From contig NC_067203.1 in assembly GCF_026262505.1 (NCBI RefSeq), positions 13,218,392 to 13,282,391 of the forward strand: a stretch of 64,000 nt of DNA. Direction: 5' to 3'. Position numbers and translations under genes: made by a program. Under the pieces are notes generated by a model. It did no database searches, had not been told where the DNA came from, and worked only from the letters and a program-made list of their open reading frames with translations. The DNA is from Trichomonas vaginalis G3. Taxonomy: Eukaryota; Parabasalia; Trichomonadida; Trichomonadidae. Shown one piece after another: positions 9,469 to 20,281 of the stretch (the stretch's first letter is position 1; each line of letters starts with the position of its first letter).

Positions 9469-10525
9469 TAAGGGTTTCGTTTTGCGAAAAAAACGTACAA
9501 TACGCAATTTCGCTAAAAAAACATTTAGCTAGCAATTTCGACCTTTGACTCCACTCAAGACGTCACTTTTTTAATTTTGCGGTATCATATTTTTGGAAAA
9601 TCTTTATGAATATTATATAAAAAGTCTCTTTAATATCTATATTTCATATTTTTATCGATTTTTAAAGTTTTGTGCGAAAAGTATTCAATTATTTTTGCTA
9701 TTTGGTCGGGTAAATGTCGGATTTGCGACATTTTCTGATATGATATTCAGATTCTACGTTGATAATAATGCTTATAGAACCCTCTTGCTATTGTGTCAAA
9801 ATTGCGAAACCGATAGCAAAAATATCTCGCAATATCAAAATTGAGATATTGAGTGAATTATGCATTATAGAGATTAAAAATCTGATTTGTGAAAACATCT
9901 CATCAGTTTCTAGCTAATTCAAAAATCTTTACTATCTTATTCGATTAAAATGAAAAGGGAATAGTTTCATTATGCTTTAAATGACAGCCTTATAATATAA
10001 ATCATAGTTTTCGCTCAATATGCAGCATTTTTTTTCGAAATCTATGGTCAATGTCCTAAATACTGATTGCTTTGCATTCATATCTCTTACATTTTCTATA
10101 CCCACATCAATATTCATTGCTATTCCTAATCTTTTTCATTTTGTTTGTTTCTCATAATTTCTCAAAAAACACGATAACTTGATATTTGTAAATATCATAC
10201 TTTATAACGTAAATAAGAAGTTGACCTATTAAGAAAAGCAGTAATGAAAAGAAAATCTGAAATTCATAAAAATTACAAGTTTCTGATGACAATTAGCTTA
10301 ATTAAACCAGGTACAAGATTATATAATTGTATTTTCTATCCAATTATCCATATAATATCTTATCCAGAAAAAATAACTTGATCAATACCAAATGATTTTT
10401 TAACTAGTAAATAAAGTATTTTCTTTACACACACATTGTATATCATAGTTTTTTTTTTGGTTTCGCAAAACATCCAAAAACAAATATGCTATAAAAGTGA
10501 CAATTTTAGCAAAACGAAACCCTTA
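9469..10525 (-). mobile_element. Unnamed DNA transposon copy 2 (inverted relative to copy 1)
   Basis: 1057 bp, bounded by the same TAAGGGTTTCGTTTTGC termini and by the 7-bp direct repeat AAAGGAA (9462-9468 and 10526-10532). The body is almost identical to the 6914-7966 copy in reverse orientation. It begins 57 bp upstream of the PH-kinase start codon. No transposase gene. Confidence 0.88.
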
Positions 10526-10532
10526 AAAGGAA

Positions 10533-10822
10533 TTGATAGATTGAATCATAAAATCAATATTTTTCGGTGGAGAATTATCAGTTGATCAGATAATAGTCAG
10601 ATTGAGATTAGAAGAGAAATAAGTGATGCTCTGCAAAACGTGTGTCAATGGGTTATTTCTTTCGGTAAAGAAGAGTCGTAGGCTTAGATCTTCATTTTTA
10701 AAAACCAAGATTTCATTTGTATATAAAATCAGTCATATAATCATTTTATATTCGAAATCTCATAAAATTTTAGAAAACATATAAGGAATCTTGTTGAACT
10801 CCTTATAAAGTTTAAATTTTAA
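10533..10822. other. Spacer, nothing recognised
   Basis: AT-rich sequence between the transposon copy and a broken membrane-protein gene. No feature seen. Confidence 0.5.
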
Positions 10823-11681
10823 ATGTCTGTTAAAATCAACATTTCGTATGCTAAAGACTACAATGTTGGTTACTCATTTATACAATGTCCTAACAAAACA
10901 GTCGAATTAAGCCATATTCAAGAGAATACGCGTAGAAACATCGATGATCCTTGAAATTGCCCAATATATATTATTTGCTACTTTACTATTGGCATTTATT
11001 CTATTTTATATCAAACGAAAAGCAGCTTCCACTCAAAGATCAACAATTGTTATTATTCTTTCATCTTTATTCATGATGGATCGCTATTTTCCAGAAATAA
11101 TTAATCGATACTTTTCAATATTTGGCCTCTGGAGGATGTCATCTGAATTATTTGCCGAATATTCTCCATTAGTAAGACAGAATCAGAATTTTTACAAAAT
11201 CATGTGCCTAGTTCCATCCTTATTTTTGATAATTATCTTTAATCTTCATTATGATCTTTTTCAAATCCAATGATTACGCTATTTGGTAATTTGATAGGTT
11301 TAATAGTCCCGGGATTAGCCGCAAGCTTTTTGTTCATGGCAGGAAACACAACACGCAATTTTGCCTTAATTATTCAGATTATGTCAGGAGCTCTCGTTGT
11401 TTCTGCCTAATATTATATTACATTTTATTGCTTTACTGACACATTATGATTCATCGTTTTTGATTCGATTATTTGAGTATTCAATGATTTCTTCATACGC
11501 GTTCTTCCAAACCATTATTAAGTCAGGAGAAATGATTGAAAAAGAGGCTATGAGTCATCTGCCTCATAGTAATGTTAGAAGCTATGATAAAATCGATGAA
11601 ATCTTAAGAAACCCAGTTGAATATCTTATTACAGTTTCTGGAAATATACCGCACTTTGGTAAAGAGTCATTGCTTTGGTAG
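10823..11681 (+). pseudogene. Frameshifted multi-pass membrane protein gene
   Basis: Four consecutive plus-strand frame segments (10823-10954, 10944-11273, 11270-11407, 11397-11681) alternate between two frames, and each starts where the previous one ends. The pieces encode several hydrophobic helices (for example IAQYILFATLLLAFILFYI, NLIGLIVPGLAASFLFMAG and PNIILHFIALL) and a soluble tail. This looks like one host membrane-protein gene of about 280 residues with three frameshifts near 10950, 11270 and 11395. Sequencing error is an alternative, because the shifts compensate each other. Family not recognised. Confidence 0.6.
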
Positions 11682-11803
11682 GTGCATTTTTTTTTGGCGC
11701 CAATTTATACAAATCAAGTCAAATATTTATTTGTGAAAGTACGATATCATATTTTTCATATTAGATTAAATTTTGGACTTTGCGGGATAAAAATAAAATG
11801 ACC

Positions 11804-11808
11804 TCACT
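11804..11808 (+). promoter_or_regulatory. Inr-like initiator (TCACT)
   Basis: This matches the trichomonad initiator TCA+1(C/T)(T/A). Its A lies 23 nt before the ATG of the gp210-like gene, a usual 5'-leader length for this group. Confidence 0.55.
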
Positions 11809-11828
11809 TTTTTTTTATTTATAAGTTT

Positions 11829-14800
11829 ATGTTATCTTTCCTATTTCTCCATGGCTGTTCGAAAATCCAATTTTCGGAATACAACATTGTGCTGCCATTT
11901 AAATTAAAAGACCATAAATCACCCACATTTAATCTCACAGCTTATAGAGGTAATGTTAAATTTGTTTCATTAAACGAAAAACTTTTAACCGTTCAACCTA
12001 ATCCATCAAGAAGAGATCAGAGCTCTGCTATGTTAGTTGTTCATCATGAAGGACCAAATCCAGAACGAGTTAATATAAGTGTTACCTCTCCAAGCGATGA
12101 ACCGATCATATTTCCTGTTTATATTGAAGGAATTCATTCAGCTGTTATTGAGACAAGACGAAAATACTTATACACTAATATAACCATCGATGAATATAGT
12201 ATAAAACCGAAAAATGAATTTGGAGACATTATTGAAACACTTGACGGCTACGACGTTGAGTGGATCTTTAATTCCTCAGTAATCAGACGTTTGTCCCAAG
12301 GTGAAATAGATCGTGACACAATCGGTAGTAAACTCGAATCCCACATTTTCGTTCAAGGCATTTTACCCGGTAAGTTCTCCCTAGGTGCCAAGATCGCCAA
12401 CACAGTTATTGTTCCTAACGTTACAATCACAATTATTGATCCAATTTATCTTCTTCCAAGCTCCAAGACAATGCTTCCAGGATGCAATTTCCAAGCTAAG
12501 CTTTGCAAGAAAAATTACAACACATATAACAACAGTTGTGATCAGATCGATCTTCCAAAAGAAAAGTACTTCTTCAGTTCTCAAGATGAAAATATAGTTA
12601 CAGTTGACCAAAGTGCCAGAATTCACGCTGTTCATATCGGTACCACACAAGTCCGTGTTACAAATAAAGAATTCGCCCTTAACAGAGTTGATATGAATAT
12701 AGAAGTTGTTTCGCCATCAAAGATATTCATTCCAGAACAATGGATTATAATAGGAGAAGCACCATCGACTGATGGCGCAATATTCTATGATCATAATAAT
12801 AATATACTTGACAAACCAGCTCACATTGATTGGCAACTCACAGATGAATATAAGAATCTTGGTAATCACACAGTTACCGCTACTGCTTTTGGTAAGTCAA
12901 CACAATTCAGAGTCCATGTTTACGAGAGACCAAGATTTGATCCAGATGATGTTGTTCTACCACTTCACCACAATGAATATTATCCCAACCTTATTTATGG
13001 CAGTGGTGATTTCACATGGAGCACACCCAATATTAAAGGAATTATCATTGGCATGTTCCATAACATCATCTCCTACGAAGTTGGCAAGTATCAAGTCATT
13101 GCACACGACAACATATTGAATGTTGATGCAATCCTCCATGTCACCATTGAAAAAATGGTTGATCCAAGATTTGTATTCCCACGTACAGAGTTCATTCCAA
13201 ACGAGAATGTCAGCTACACATTCCAAGTCAGATCTCAGGGTGGAAGACCATTCACACACCTTGATCCATTCACTGTCACATCAGCACAGCCAAACATTGT
13301 TCATGATTCGGATGATATCCTTACATCTATTTCCAAAGGCTTTGCAACAATCACATGCAAGATCACAGACTACGAACAAATCACATTAATTGGTGTTTAT
13401 GAACCACTATCTGTTACAAAGATTATCACCGTTGATAATGTTGAAGAAGAAACACCAAATCTCGACCGCCAAGATGGTCCAATGCAATGGCCGGATTCTA
13501 AGAAACCAAAGGCTACAATCACATGTGGCAATGCCAAAGTAGAATTAATTGATGACACTTATCTTCGCTTACGTAGCTCATACAATGGCATGTGCAAACT
13601 CAGTGTTGTTAACGAGAAGACAGCGGCTAACCCATCTCCCAGACCAGATTCTGTTGAATTCCAAGTCAGAGCTATCAAGATTGATTCAATAGCAATCGTA
13701 GTTATTGATCCTAAGTCAAAGAACATTCCAGAGAGTGGACTTGCTAAATCAACAGTTAATACTACTGAGATCCTTGATTTACAGGGCAAGGATGTCAAAA
13801 TCCCAGCAATTCATCAGCCAGAACTCAAGATCTTTGCTTTTTCAGAAGGTAAAAATCTAATTGGTGAATATTCTCATCCAAAGCAGATCATTCAAGTTGG
13901 TGACAGAGTCTTCAACAAGACATCTCAGATTCCATTACTTGACGATGAAACTCTTATTACTGTTATCATGCCAGAATCATTACAAGTCAGACCAGTTTCA
14001 GTCAAAGTCATTCCAATTCAGAAGATCACTTTACAAGAAAACATCTCCATTTATGATAAATCCGAAACTGGTGTCAGCATCCCAATTTCTGGCGGCACAG
14101 GAAACTATACTATTGTTTCTGGATCAGGTGCCACAATCGATGGTAACTCTCTTACATTGATGCCATCAAAGGCTAACCTTGAAAGAAAGGTTACAGTCAA
14201 GGACTATTTCATTGATGAATATAAGGAAACAATAGTTGTCCGAACAGAAGCACCAGCTAGACTTGTCATTGAAGGCCCGGATGTCTGTGTAGTTGGAACT
14301 ATTGTTAGATTCAAACCACACGTTCTCAGCGCATTCAACAACGAAATCCCAACAACATTTGAAGATTACACAGCATCTACTCCAGGATTAACTCATGATC
14401 ATGACAATGAGTGGGCGATTACTGCTACTTCCGAGGGCAGAATCGACATTGTCATGTCAGCATTAGGGTTATCTGGTTCTAGGATATTAATCGTGCTCAA
14501 CAAGATCATGATTGACCCAGAGAACGTCACAATGTTCCCAGGCGAAACATTAATCCCACACATCATCGGTGCTGGCAAGAACGACATTGTTATATTCAGC
14601 ACAACAGATAAAGATGTTGCCAACATGGACGGTAACATTCTCAGAGCAGTCAGTGCAGGAAAATGTGTTATTACCGCCCGCATCGAAGGCAAACCAATTC
14701 TTGGTGAAGCCAACCTTACTATTCACGTTCTTCACATCAAAGATTTCAAGATCCTTCAGTTCCCAGAACACCCATACGTTGATTCCATCATCCATTTGAC

Positions 14801-16367
14801 TCCAATCTTTGAAACAGACATTGGACCAATTATCCCAAGAACAACTACTTGGATTATCGAAGGAAACAACCAGTGGGAGAAGCTCTATGATAACTCCGTC
14901 ATCATTAGAGCCAATAGCAATCAATCAATTTATGTTAATGTTACAAGTCTTCTTGAATCAGTTGCACAGTACATCGAAGTTGATGACAAACTTGAACTTG
15001 AGACACCAAGAGAAATATCAATCCCAGTTAACCATCCATACACAATCAAAGTAAAGAACAACCTTCCAGCCAACCACTCAGTCCTTTGCAGCGAAAAGGG
15101 ATTGAATGTCCAAAATGGAACAATCACTGGCACAAAACCAGGAAGATACGTCGTTAAGACAGATTACAAGCAGCAGTGGCAAGTTACACAAGTCACTGTT
15201 TCAACACCAGAAGAACTCTATTTACAGACTGACGCAGCTTCAATCCTTCCAATTCCATTAGACATCAATGGACAGCAGTACACAGAGTTCTCTCATGACA
15301 ACCTTAAGTACAACGTTTCCAAAGAGGCCATTCTCAACAACGAAAGATACTCATTCGGTGAAGTCGAAGAGCCAACATATGTCCAGTTCACATTCGCTGA
15401 TGGAAAGAACTATGCTGTTAAGAACACTACATTGATTTCCCATTCCATGGTTTATCCAGAAGCTCCATTTGTAATGAAGGGTGCATCACTTCAGTTCTCT
15501 TGCGCTGCCAAACGCCCAAGATGGTCATCATCCAACGACTATGTTGTCACAATCAATGATTACGGTCTTGCCAAGGCTGTAAAGGGCGGAAGATCCACAA
15601 TCTCTTGCGACAACAAGCATACAACTCCAATCACAGTCGTTGAATTGAGACAAATCCAAATCAACGAGCGCATTCCAATGAAGGAGTATGCCATTGAGCC
15701 ATCGTATACAGGAGCAATCGGATCTGCTGCAGGACAACAAGTTTATCTTCCAAATGATATCCAGTTGTCATGCTCATGGAATGCTCCATCATGTGGTGAA
15801 GTTAAGGTTGTCAGTCCTAATAACTTGTCCAATGCTTATTGCCAAGTTATACTATATTCTAAGAGAACATGCCCACAATACATTGATTTGAACGCTACAA
15901 TTACTTCAAGAATCACAGGACTTGAGGTCACAGGACACAAGAAGATCATCTATGAGTCTGATGTTTGGGGAGTTCCTTCATACATGCAGATCATGTTGAC
16001 AAAGGAACATCCTTCCAAGTTCATCCCAGTCAAGCCATCCAAGGATGAAATCATTGTTTATAAGGATGCACATTATGAAGTAGAATTCCCAGAAAACGGT
16101 GGATTTATCATCAAGGCCACAAAGAGATTCAACGGACAAGGAAAGGTCATACTCGAATACAACGGAACAAAGACTGAAGCTGTTGGCGAAAGAGTAGAAA
16201 TAGACATTAACCCAACAAACGTAGCTGTAGTACAGCCAAACTTGTGGGATAGATTACTCTTCATCCTCTCTGTTATCTGCACAGTAGTCCTTGGTTTATA
16301 CGCTGCTTACATGTTAGGACAGAGTGGAAACTTACCTGCTTTCTCTCCTTATAAGACTCGAAACTAA
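11829..16367 (+). CDS. gp210/NUP210-like nuclear pore membrane protein
   Basis: This 1512-residue protein has a short hydrophobic N-terminus (MLSFLFLHGC, a weak signal-peptide candidate). A very long beta-rich luminal region of repeated bacterial-Ig-like (BIG2) modules follows, for example around 250-300 (SSQDENIVTVD ... HAVHIGTTQVRV) and 900-970 (FSTTDKDVANMDGNILRAVSAGKCVI). A single transmembrane helix sits at about 1476-1496 (LLFILSVICTVVLGLYAAYML), with a 16-residue basic tail. Architecture and length fit gp210, which anchors nuclear pores with its bulk in the perinuclear space. The 3' two thirds use more C-ending codons than the first part. The call rests on architecture, not an alignment. 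Confidence 0.82.
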   Translation: MLSFLFLHGCSKIQFSEYNIVLPFKLKDHKSPTFNLTAYRGNVKFVSLNEKLLTVQPNPSRRDQSSAMLVVHHEGPNPERVNISVTSPSDEPIIFPVYIEGIHSAVIETRRKYLYTNITIDEYSIKPKNEFGDIIETLDGYDVEWIFNSSVIRRLSQGEIDRDTIGSKLESHIFVQGILPGKFSLGAKIANTVIVPNVTITIIDPIYLLPSSKTMLPGCNFQAKLCKKNYNTYNNSCDQIDLPKEKYFFSSQDENIVTVDQSARIHAVHIGTTQVRVTNKEFALNRVDMNIEVVSPSKIFIPEQWIIIGEAPSTDGAIFYDHNNNILDKPAHIDWQLTDEYKNLGNHTVTATAFGKSTQFRVHVYERPRFDPDDVVLPLHHNEYYPNLIYGSGDFTWSTPNIKGIIIGMFHNIISYEVGKYQVIAHDNILNVDAILHVTIEKMVDPRFVFPRTEFIPNENVSYTFQVRSQGGRPFTHLDPFTVTSAQPNIVHDSDDILTSISKGFATITCKITDYEQITLIGVYEPLSVTKIITVDNVEEETPNLDRQDGPMQWPDSKKPKATITCGNAKVELIDDTYLRLRSSYNGMCKLSVVNEKTAANPSPRPDSVEFQVRAIKIDSIAIVVIDPKSKNIPESGLAKSTVNTTEILDLQGKDVKIPAIHQPELKIFAFSEGKNLIGEYSHPKQIIQVGDRVFNKTSQIPLLDDETLITVIMPESLQVRPVSVKVIPIQKITLQENISIYDKSETGVSIPISGGTGNYTIVSGSGATIDGNSLTLMPSKANLERKVTVKDYFIDEYKETIVVRTEAPARLVIEGPDVCVVGTIVRFKPHVLSAFNNEIPTTFEDYTASTPGLTHDHDNEWAITATSEGRIDIVMSALGLSGSRILIVLNKIMIDPENVTMFPGETLIPHIIGAGKNDIVIFSTTDKDVANMDGNILRAVSAGKCVITARIEGKPILGEANLTIHVLHIKDFKILQFPEHPYVDSIIHLTPIFETDIGPIIPRTTTWIIEGNNQWEKLYDNSVIIRANSNQSIYVNVTSLLESVAQYIEVDDKLELETPREISIPVNHPYTIKVKNNLPANHSVLCSEKGLNVQNGTITGTKPGRYVVKTDYKQQWQVTQVTVSTPEELYLQTDAASILPIPLDINGQQYTEFSHDNLKYNVSKEAILNNERYSFGEVEEPTYVQFTFADGKNYAVKNTTLISHSMVYPEAPFVMKGASLQFSCAAKRPRWSSSNDYVVTINDYGLAKAVKGGRSTISCDNKHTTPITVVELRQIQINERIPMKEYAIEPSYTGAIGSAAGQQVYLPNDIQLSCSWNAPSCGEVKVVSPNNLSNAYCQVILYSKRTCPQYIDLNATITSRITGLEVTGHKKIIYESDVWGVPSYMQIMLTKEHPSKFIPVKPSKDEIIVYKDAHYEVEFPENGGFIIKATKRFNGQGKVILEYNGTKTEAVGERVEIDINPTNVAVVQPNLWDRLLFILSVICTVVLGLYAAYMLGQSGNLPAFSPYKTRN

Positions 16368-18060
16368 CATTATATTTATTTTTTTCTTAGATTTTTTTTA
16401 AATAATTTTTTTTAACTTATTATCATCTTTTTAGGATAGATGATCAAATTGAATCCAAAAATTATTAAATATTTATCGCATTTCTGATATTATTGCTATG
16501 GCTACAGGAATATATAGCTATACACATTTATTCCCTTCCTGTTGGCTGCACCCTTTGTAGCATTTCTTTCATAAGATTCAGCAAATAGGGAGAATCTAAT
16601 TTCATACTTTCTATTCTAATATATTATGGATTTTTATTATGAATAGTCAACACCCAACAATTATTCCAAAGTGCTATACCCTATATTTCCAACTCTTGGA
16701 AAATTTTCATGACCCCCCTACCCAGGGTCCTTAAATGGGTATTTTCCTCACACAGACACCGTGGTTTTTTGAGCCGGGAAATAAATAGCGCAGACAGTTT
16801 CTACATATAGAGACATGCTTATACTTAGAGTTTGACGGGAATCTAAAGTGATTTTTTTCTGCATCTCGAAATCTAATGCAATTTCAAAATCATGAAGAAA
16901 CTGCGAATATGAGCGCAATTTTTAATATGTTAATATATGAAGGTACCCCTACTACTGCAAATGCTTCAAATGAAAATATAAGAAATCAGATTAATTTGAT
17001 CACATTAGTATAATAGTGGTCAAGCCAAAAACTCATATATTGATATATAGCCTATGGATATTCATATTATCTACTTTTCATTGAATTACATAGGATTTAA
17101 TAATCTCATATTCTTTTTAATTTTCCGAATTCCGTGTGCATTTAGATTGCCTATACCTGTATATAATATTTCTAAAATGGTTTGGTTAGATATTAAGTTT
17201 TGTAGATTAATATTTTAACATTTTGATAAAACAAGCATTTGTTCCATTTTAGAATCGCCATTGAACTCTAGTTTGACTGACATGATGTTTTATGATCAAA
17301 TAAATCCTAACTTCATGAGATAAATTTTGAAATTAGAAAATGCGATATCTGACTCAAATATTTATCTGATCACATATAACATTCAATGATAAACTAAAGT
17401 AATATACAGCAGATTCGATTTGGCTTATATTTTAAATAATCAACAAATAATCCTATAAAATTGTGCAATTCACGTTTCTCAAAGATGACTTGAGCATTCA
17501 ATACTTGTGCATTCTTATGTAAATCGATATTTTAATTAAGATGAAATTAGATATAGATTCTTATGTAAATCGATATTTTGATAATTCATATATATTTTGT
17601 CTTGGTTTGACATTTGATCGTGTTGAAACGGGAATTGCAATATGTATCACCTGAATATATAATTGTCAAAATATAATCTATAGATTTTTAAATTATGCTC
17701 CTTATTTTCACGATCTGGCAGCAGGATTCGAATCAGCGGAGCCAGAAGAATCAGATTACGCGGGGAAAATAGATTTTGAACGCTTAGATAGGGGTAAAAT
17801 GAGAATTTATGAGGTGTGTTGTATAATTGTAGTTTTTGCGATAATATGTCATGAGATCAGAATATGAAGGGAGTATATATGTGTTATTGCCACAGGTTTA
17901 TATGTGGGGATAGCTCAGTAGAGTCTGTAGAATAGTTTAGTAGAAGAAATAAGTTATATAAAGCACAAAAAATTAAAAATAAATATGAATAAGTGAAAAT
18001 TAAATTTTACCAATTTTATGTAAAGATTTGTCTTTGTTAGTTAGAGTATATGATAAAAAG
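16368..18060. other. Gene-free region, left part
   Basis: No plausible coding sequence. A 20-bp direct repeat (CTTATGTAAATCGATATTTT) occurs twice near 17515 and 17560. A palindromic GATTCGAATC near 17727 and a tRNA-D-arm-like stretch near 17908 were examined and not accepted as tRNA genes. Confidence 0.5.
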
Positions 18061-18362
18061 GAGTGCATAATGCACCCTTGTCGGTCAAAGTTCCGCATTC
18101 AAGTTATGAATGCGGAACAGTCTGCCATTCTGGGATACATTGCCTCTGCATGTCTCCCAGAATGAGACACTGTGACCGACAGGAGTGCATTATGCACCCT
18201 TGTCGGTCAAAGTTTTGCAATCGTATTCTCATTGCAAATAAATGTGCCATTCTGGGAGACATTGCCTCTGCATGTCTCCCAGAATGAGGCATTGCGACCG
18301 ACAAGAGTGCATTATGCACTCTTGTCGGTCAAAGTTCCGCATTCAATTTATGAATGCGGAAC
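18061..18362 (+). repeat. Tandem array of hairpins, 122-bp unit
   Basis: About 2.5 copies of a 122-bp unit, GC-richer than its surroundings. Each unit holds three hairpins. A is a palindrome around GAGTGCATTATGCAC, with 17-bp arms and perfect at 18296-18330. B is a 12-bp stem GTTCCGCATTCA with a 5-nt loop (18090-18118 and 18334-18362). C is a 14-bp stem CATTCTGGGAGACA with an 11-nt loop. In the middle unit hairpin B is replaced by a different self-complementary pair (TTTGCAAT/ATTGCAAA), so both arms changed together. There is no reading frame of interest. It could be a structured RNA, a protein-binding array or a mobile hairpin repeat. Confidence 0.9.
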
Positions 18363-18480
18363 AGTCTCCAATTGATTCATATTTGCAACGTGAATGCTTC
18401 CTAAAATTGAATCTCTCTCCCAAAATTTTATGCGTCTCTGCTTCTCTTTAAAGACACCTAAAAAATTTGAAATAATTGCT

Positions 18481-18650
18481 AAATAATACCGTCAGGTAAT
18501 GCTCACCTAAGGGAGGTGTTTTGCGGGAGCTGGGGGTATCTTGGTGAGTACTCAGGAGGCCAAGAAGGGCACCCCAACCGACATTTTGCGTCATGCATTG
18601 TGTAAGCAACCATTCTAATAGCCGCTGAAACCGTCGGGACAAAATAATTT
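18481..18650. other. GC-rich island, possible structured RNA or gene relic
   Basis: About 170 bp, markedly GC-richer than the flanks, just after the hairpin array. It can form local stems such as GGGG..CTTGG with CCAAG..CCCC around 18533-18576 and ACCT/AGGT around 18507. A minus-strand frame covers it but has no recognised family. Not matched to 5S, SRP, RNase P or U6 RNA by eye. Confidence 0.3.
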
Positions 18651-20281
18651 GTGAAATTGTAATTCATCTCTCTAAGACATATTTTTGGAAGGGCATAAGA
18701 TACGCCAACATGAAAATATTATTAAATAAGAGAATATCGCTCAACAAAAAAACAATTCTTTTGAAAAGTTTGGAATTTATCTTTCTAATACATATCATAT
18801 GGAAGGAGTTTGCATCCACAAAATAAAAGCCAGTTCAGACTCTCGTTACTCCTTGAATTAAAATCAATTAATTTCAAATCCTTAAATCTGTATTAAAATC
18901 ATTTTGCCAACAACCAATACAATTCAAATTTCATTTCCATATATCTTCTTGTCCATTTTAATTTTTTATCTCAAATTATTTCATTTTATTTAAAGCATAT
19001 TGACGTCAATATCCTTTACACATAGTTATATAAAAGTCAAACACATAATAAATTCTTAATTCTAGTGATATCTCAAAATCTCATTTTTTTTAATTTAAAA
19101 TATCTTTCATTTTTCACAGTACAATCACAATAAACAAACCATTTATTAATTAACGCATATAAGTAAAATATCAAATTGCAAAACAACTTTCAATATCATT
19201 CGCATTAAATTCTATTTTTTGATAATTATCAACTACATGTTATTATATGATATGTGTCATGGCATATTTCACTCTACACTAGTGGCAGACACACACACAC
19301 AAAGCTGTGAGATTCATACATCTATCAGTAAGACTTCTCAAATCAAGAACACATATGTTTCACTATCACACATCTGTGTAGTATCTAATTAACCCTTTGG
19401 ACTGGTACTTCAAAATTTGATATTTCATGTGATATCATCATTTGCCTTTATAACAACTTTGCGTTAAACTAGACATGTTTCTCTATCATAATGCAAAATA
19501 TCAAAGTTTGGGAGGCTCCCAAAGTGCCTGAAACTGATCATAAGGGTGAAAAACCGTTTTCCAGAAGTTGGGAACGTAGGGTAATTTTATAAAGTTCAGG
19601 GAAAATCTGAGGAAAAATAGAGGAATTAAAGTCTATGGAATATAATATACAGATGATAACCGACTACTATTATATATTTTTTACATTCGACTTGAGGTGA
19701 CCAATAGAATAGACTTATGAGGCATATATTAAGAAAATAATACTACCTTAGGAATCTGATGCATATAGAATTCAATTCAGCAAAATTTTGCGTGAATGAA
19801 ACTCCAATTATTACAATTTGTTTTGTCCTCATATAAAATTAGCTCATACGTTATGATAGAAGATATATGATAGATAGGTAATAAATTCACATTAGTTTGA
19901 TTTGCTCCCTGTGATTACTTTTTTATTATTACATCACATTTACAAAAAGAAAGTAAAATTGAAAGTTTATCCTATTTCACACTAATTGTTAAAACTCTCA
20001 ACACTAGAATTTTCGTTAAATTAATCTCCTAATACGCAAAAGAAAGATTCACAATTTAGTATTAAGTAAGCACTCACGCCAATTCTAAAAACATAACAAT
20101 TTCTTTTCTATTACTTTCTGCTGCAATGTGAAGTGTTGCTTTTCCTAATATAGCCTTTTCATATATAGGTTTAATAATATCGGATGAAATTTGTTGAAAA
20201 TTAAAAGATTTCATAATGATTTTGACATAATAGAAACAACATACTTTACAAACAAAGAAAAGAATATATCAATAAAAACAA
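18651..20281. other. Gene-free region, right part
   Basis: AT-rich sequence with a short CA microsatellite near 19290. No gene, RNA or mobile element was recognised. Together with the upstream parts this makes a 3.9-kb gap between genes, long for this window. Confidence 0.5.

Noticed and set aside
12381-15891. Many open frames antisense or alternate to the gp210-like gene
   Set aside because: They are shadows caused by the C-rich codon use of the large gene and have no independent support.
17715-17770. tRNA-like T-arm (GATTCGAATC) on the minus strand
   Set aside because: The T-stem has mismatches, and no matching D-arm, anticodon arm or acceptor stem could be found. The sequence is mainly a palindrome.
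17900-17950. tRNA 5'-half-like stretch GGGGATAGCTCAGTAGAG
   Set aside because: No T-arm or acceptor partner follows within 90 bp.
18063-18375. Several short frames in the hairpin array
   Set aside because: They arise from the tandem repeat and palindromes on both strands and have no protein-like features.
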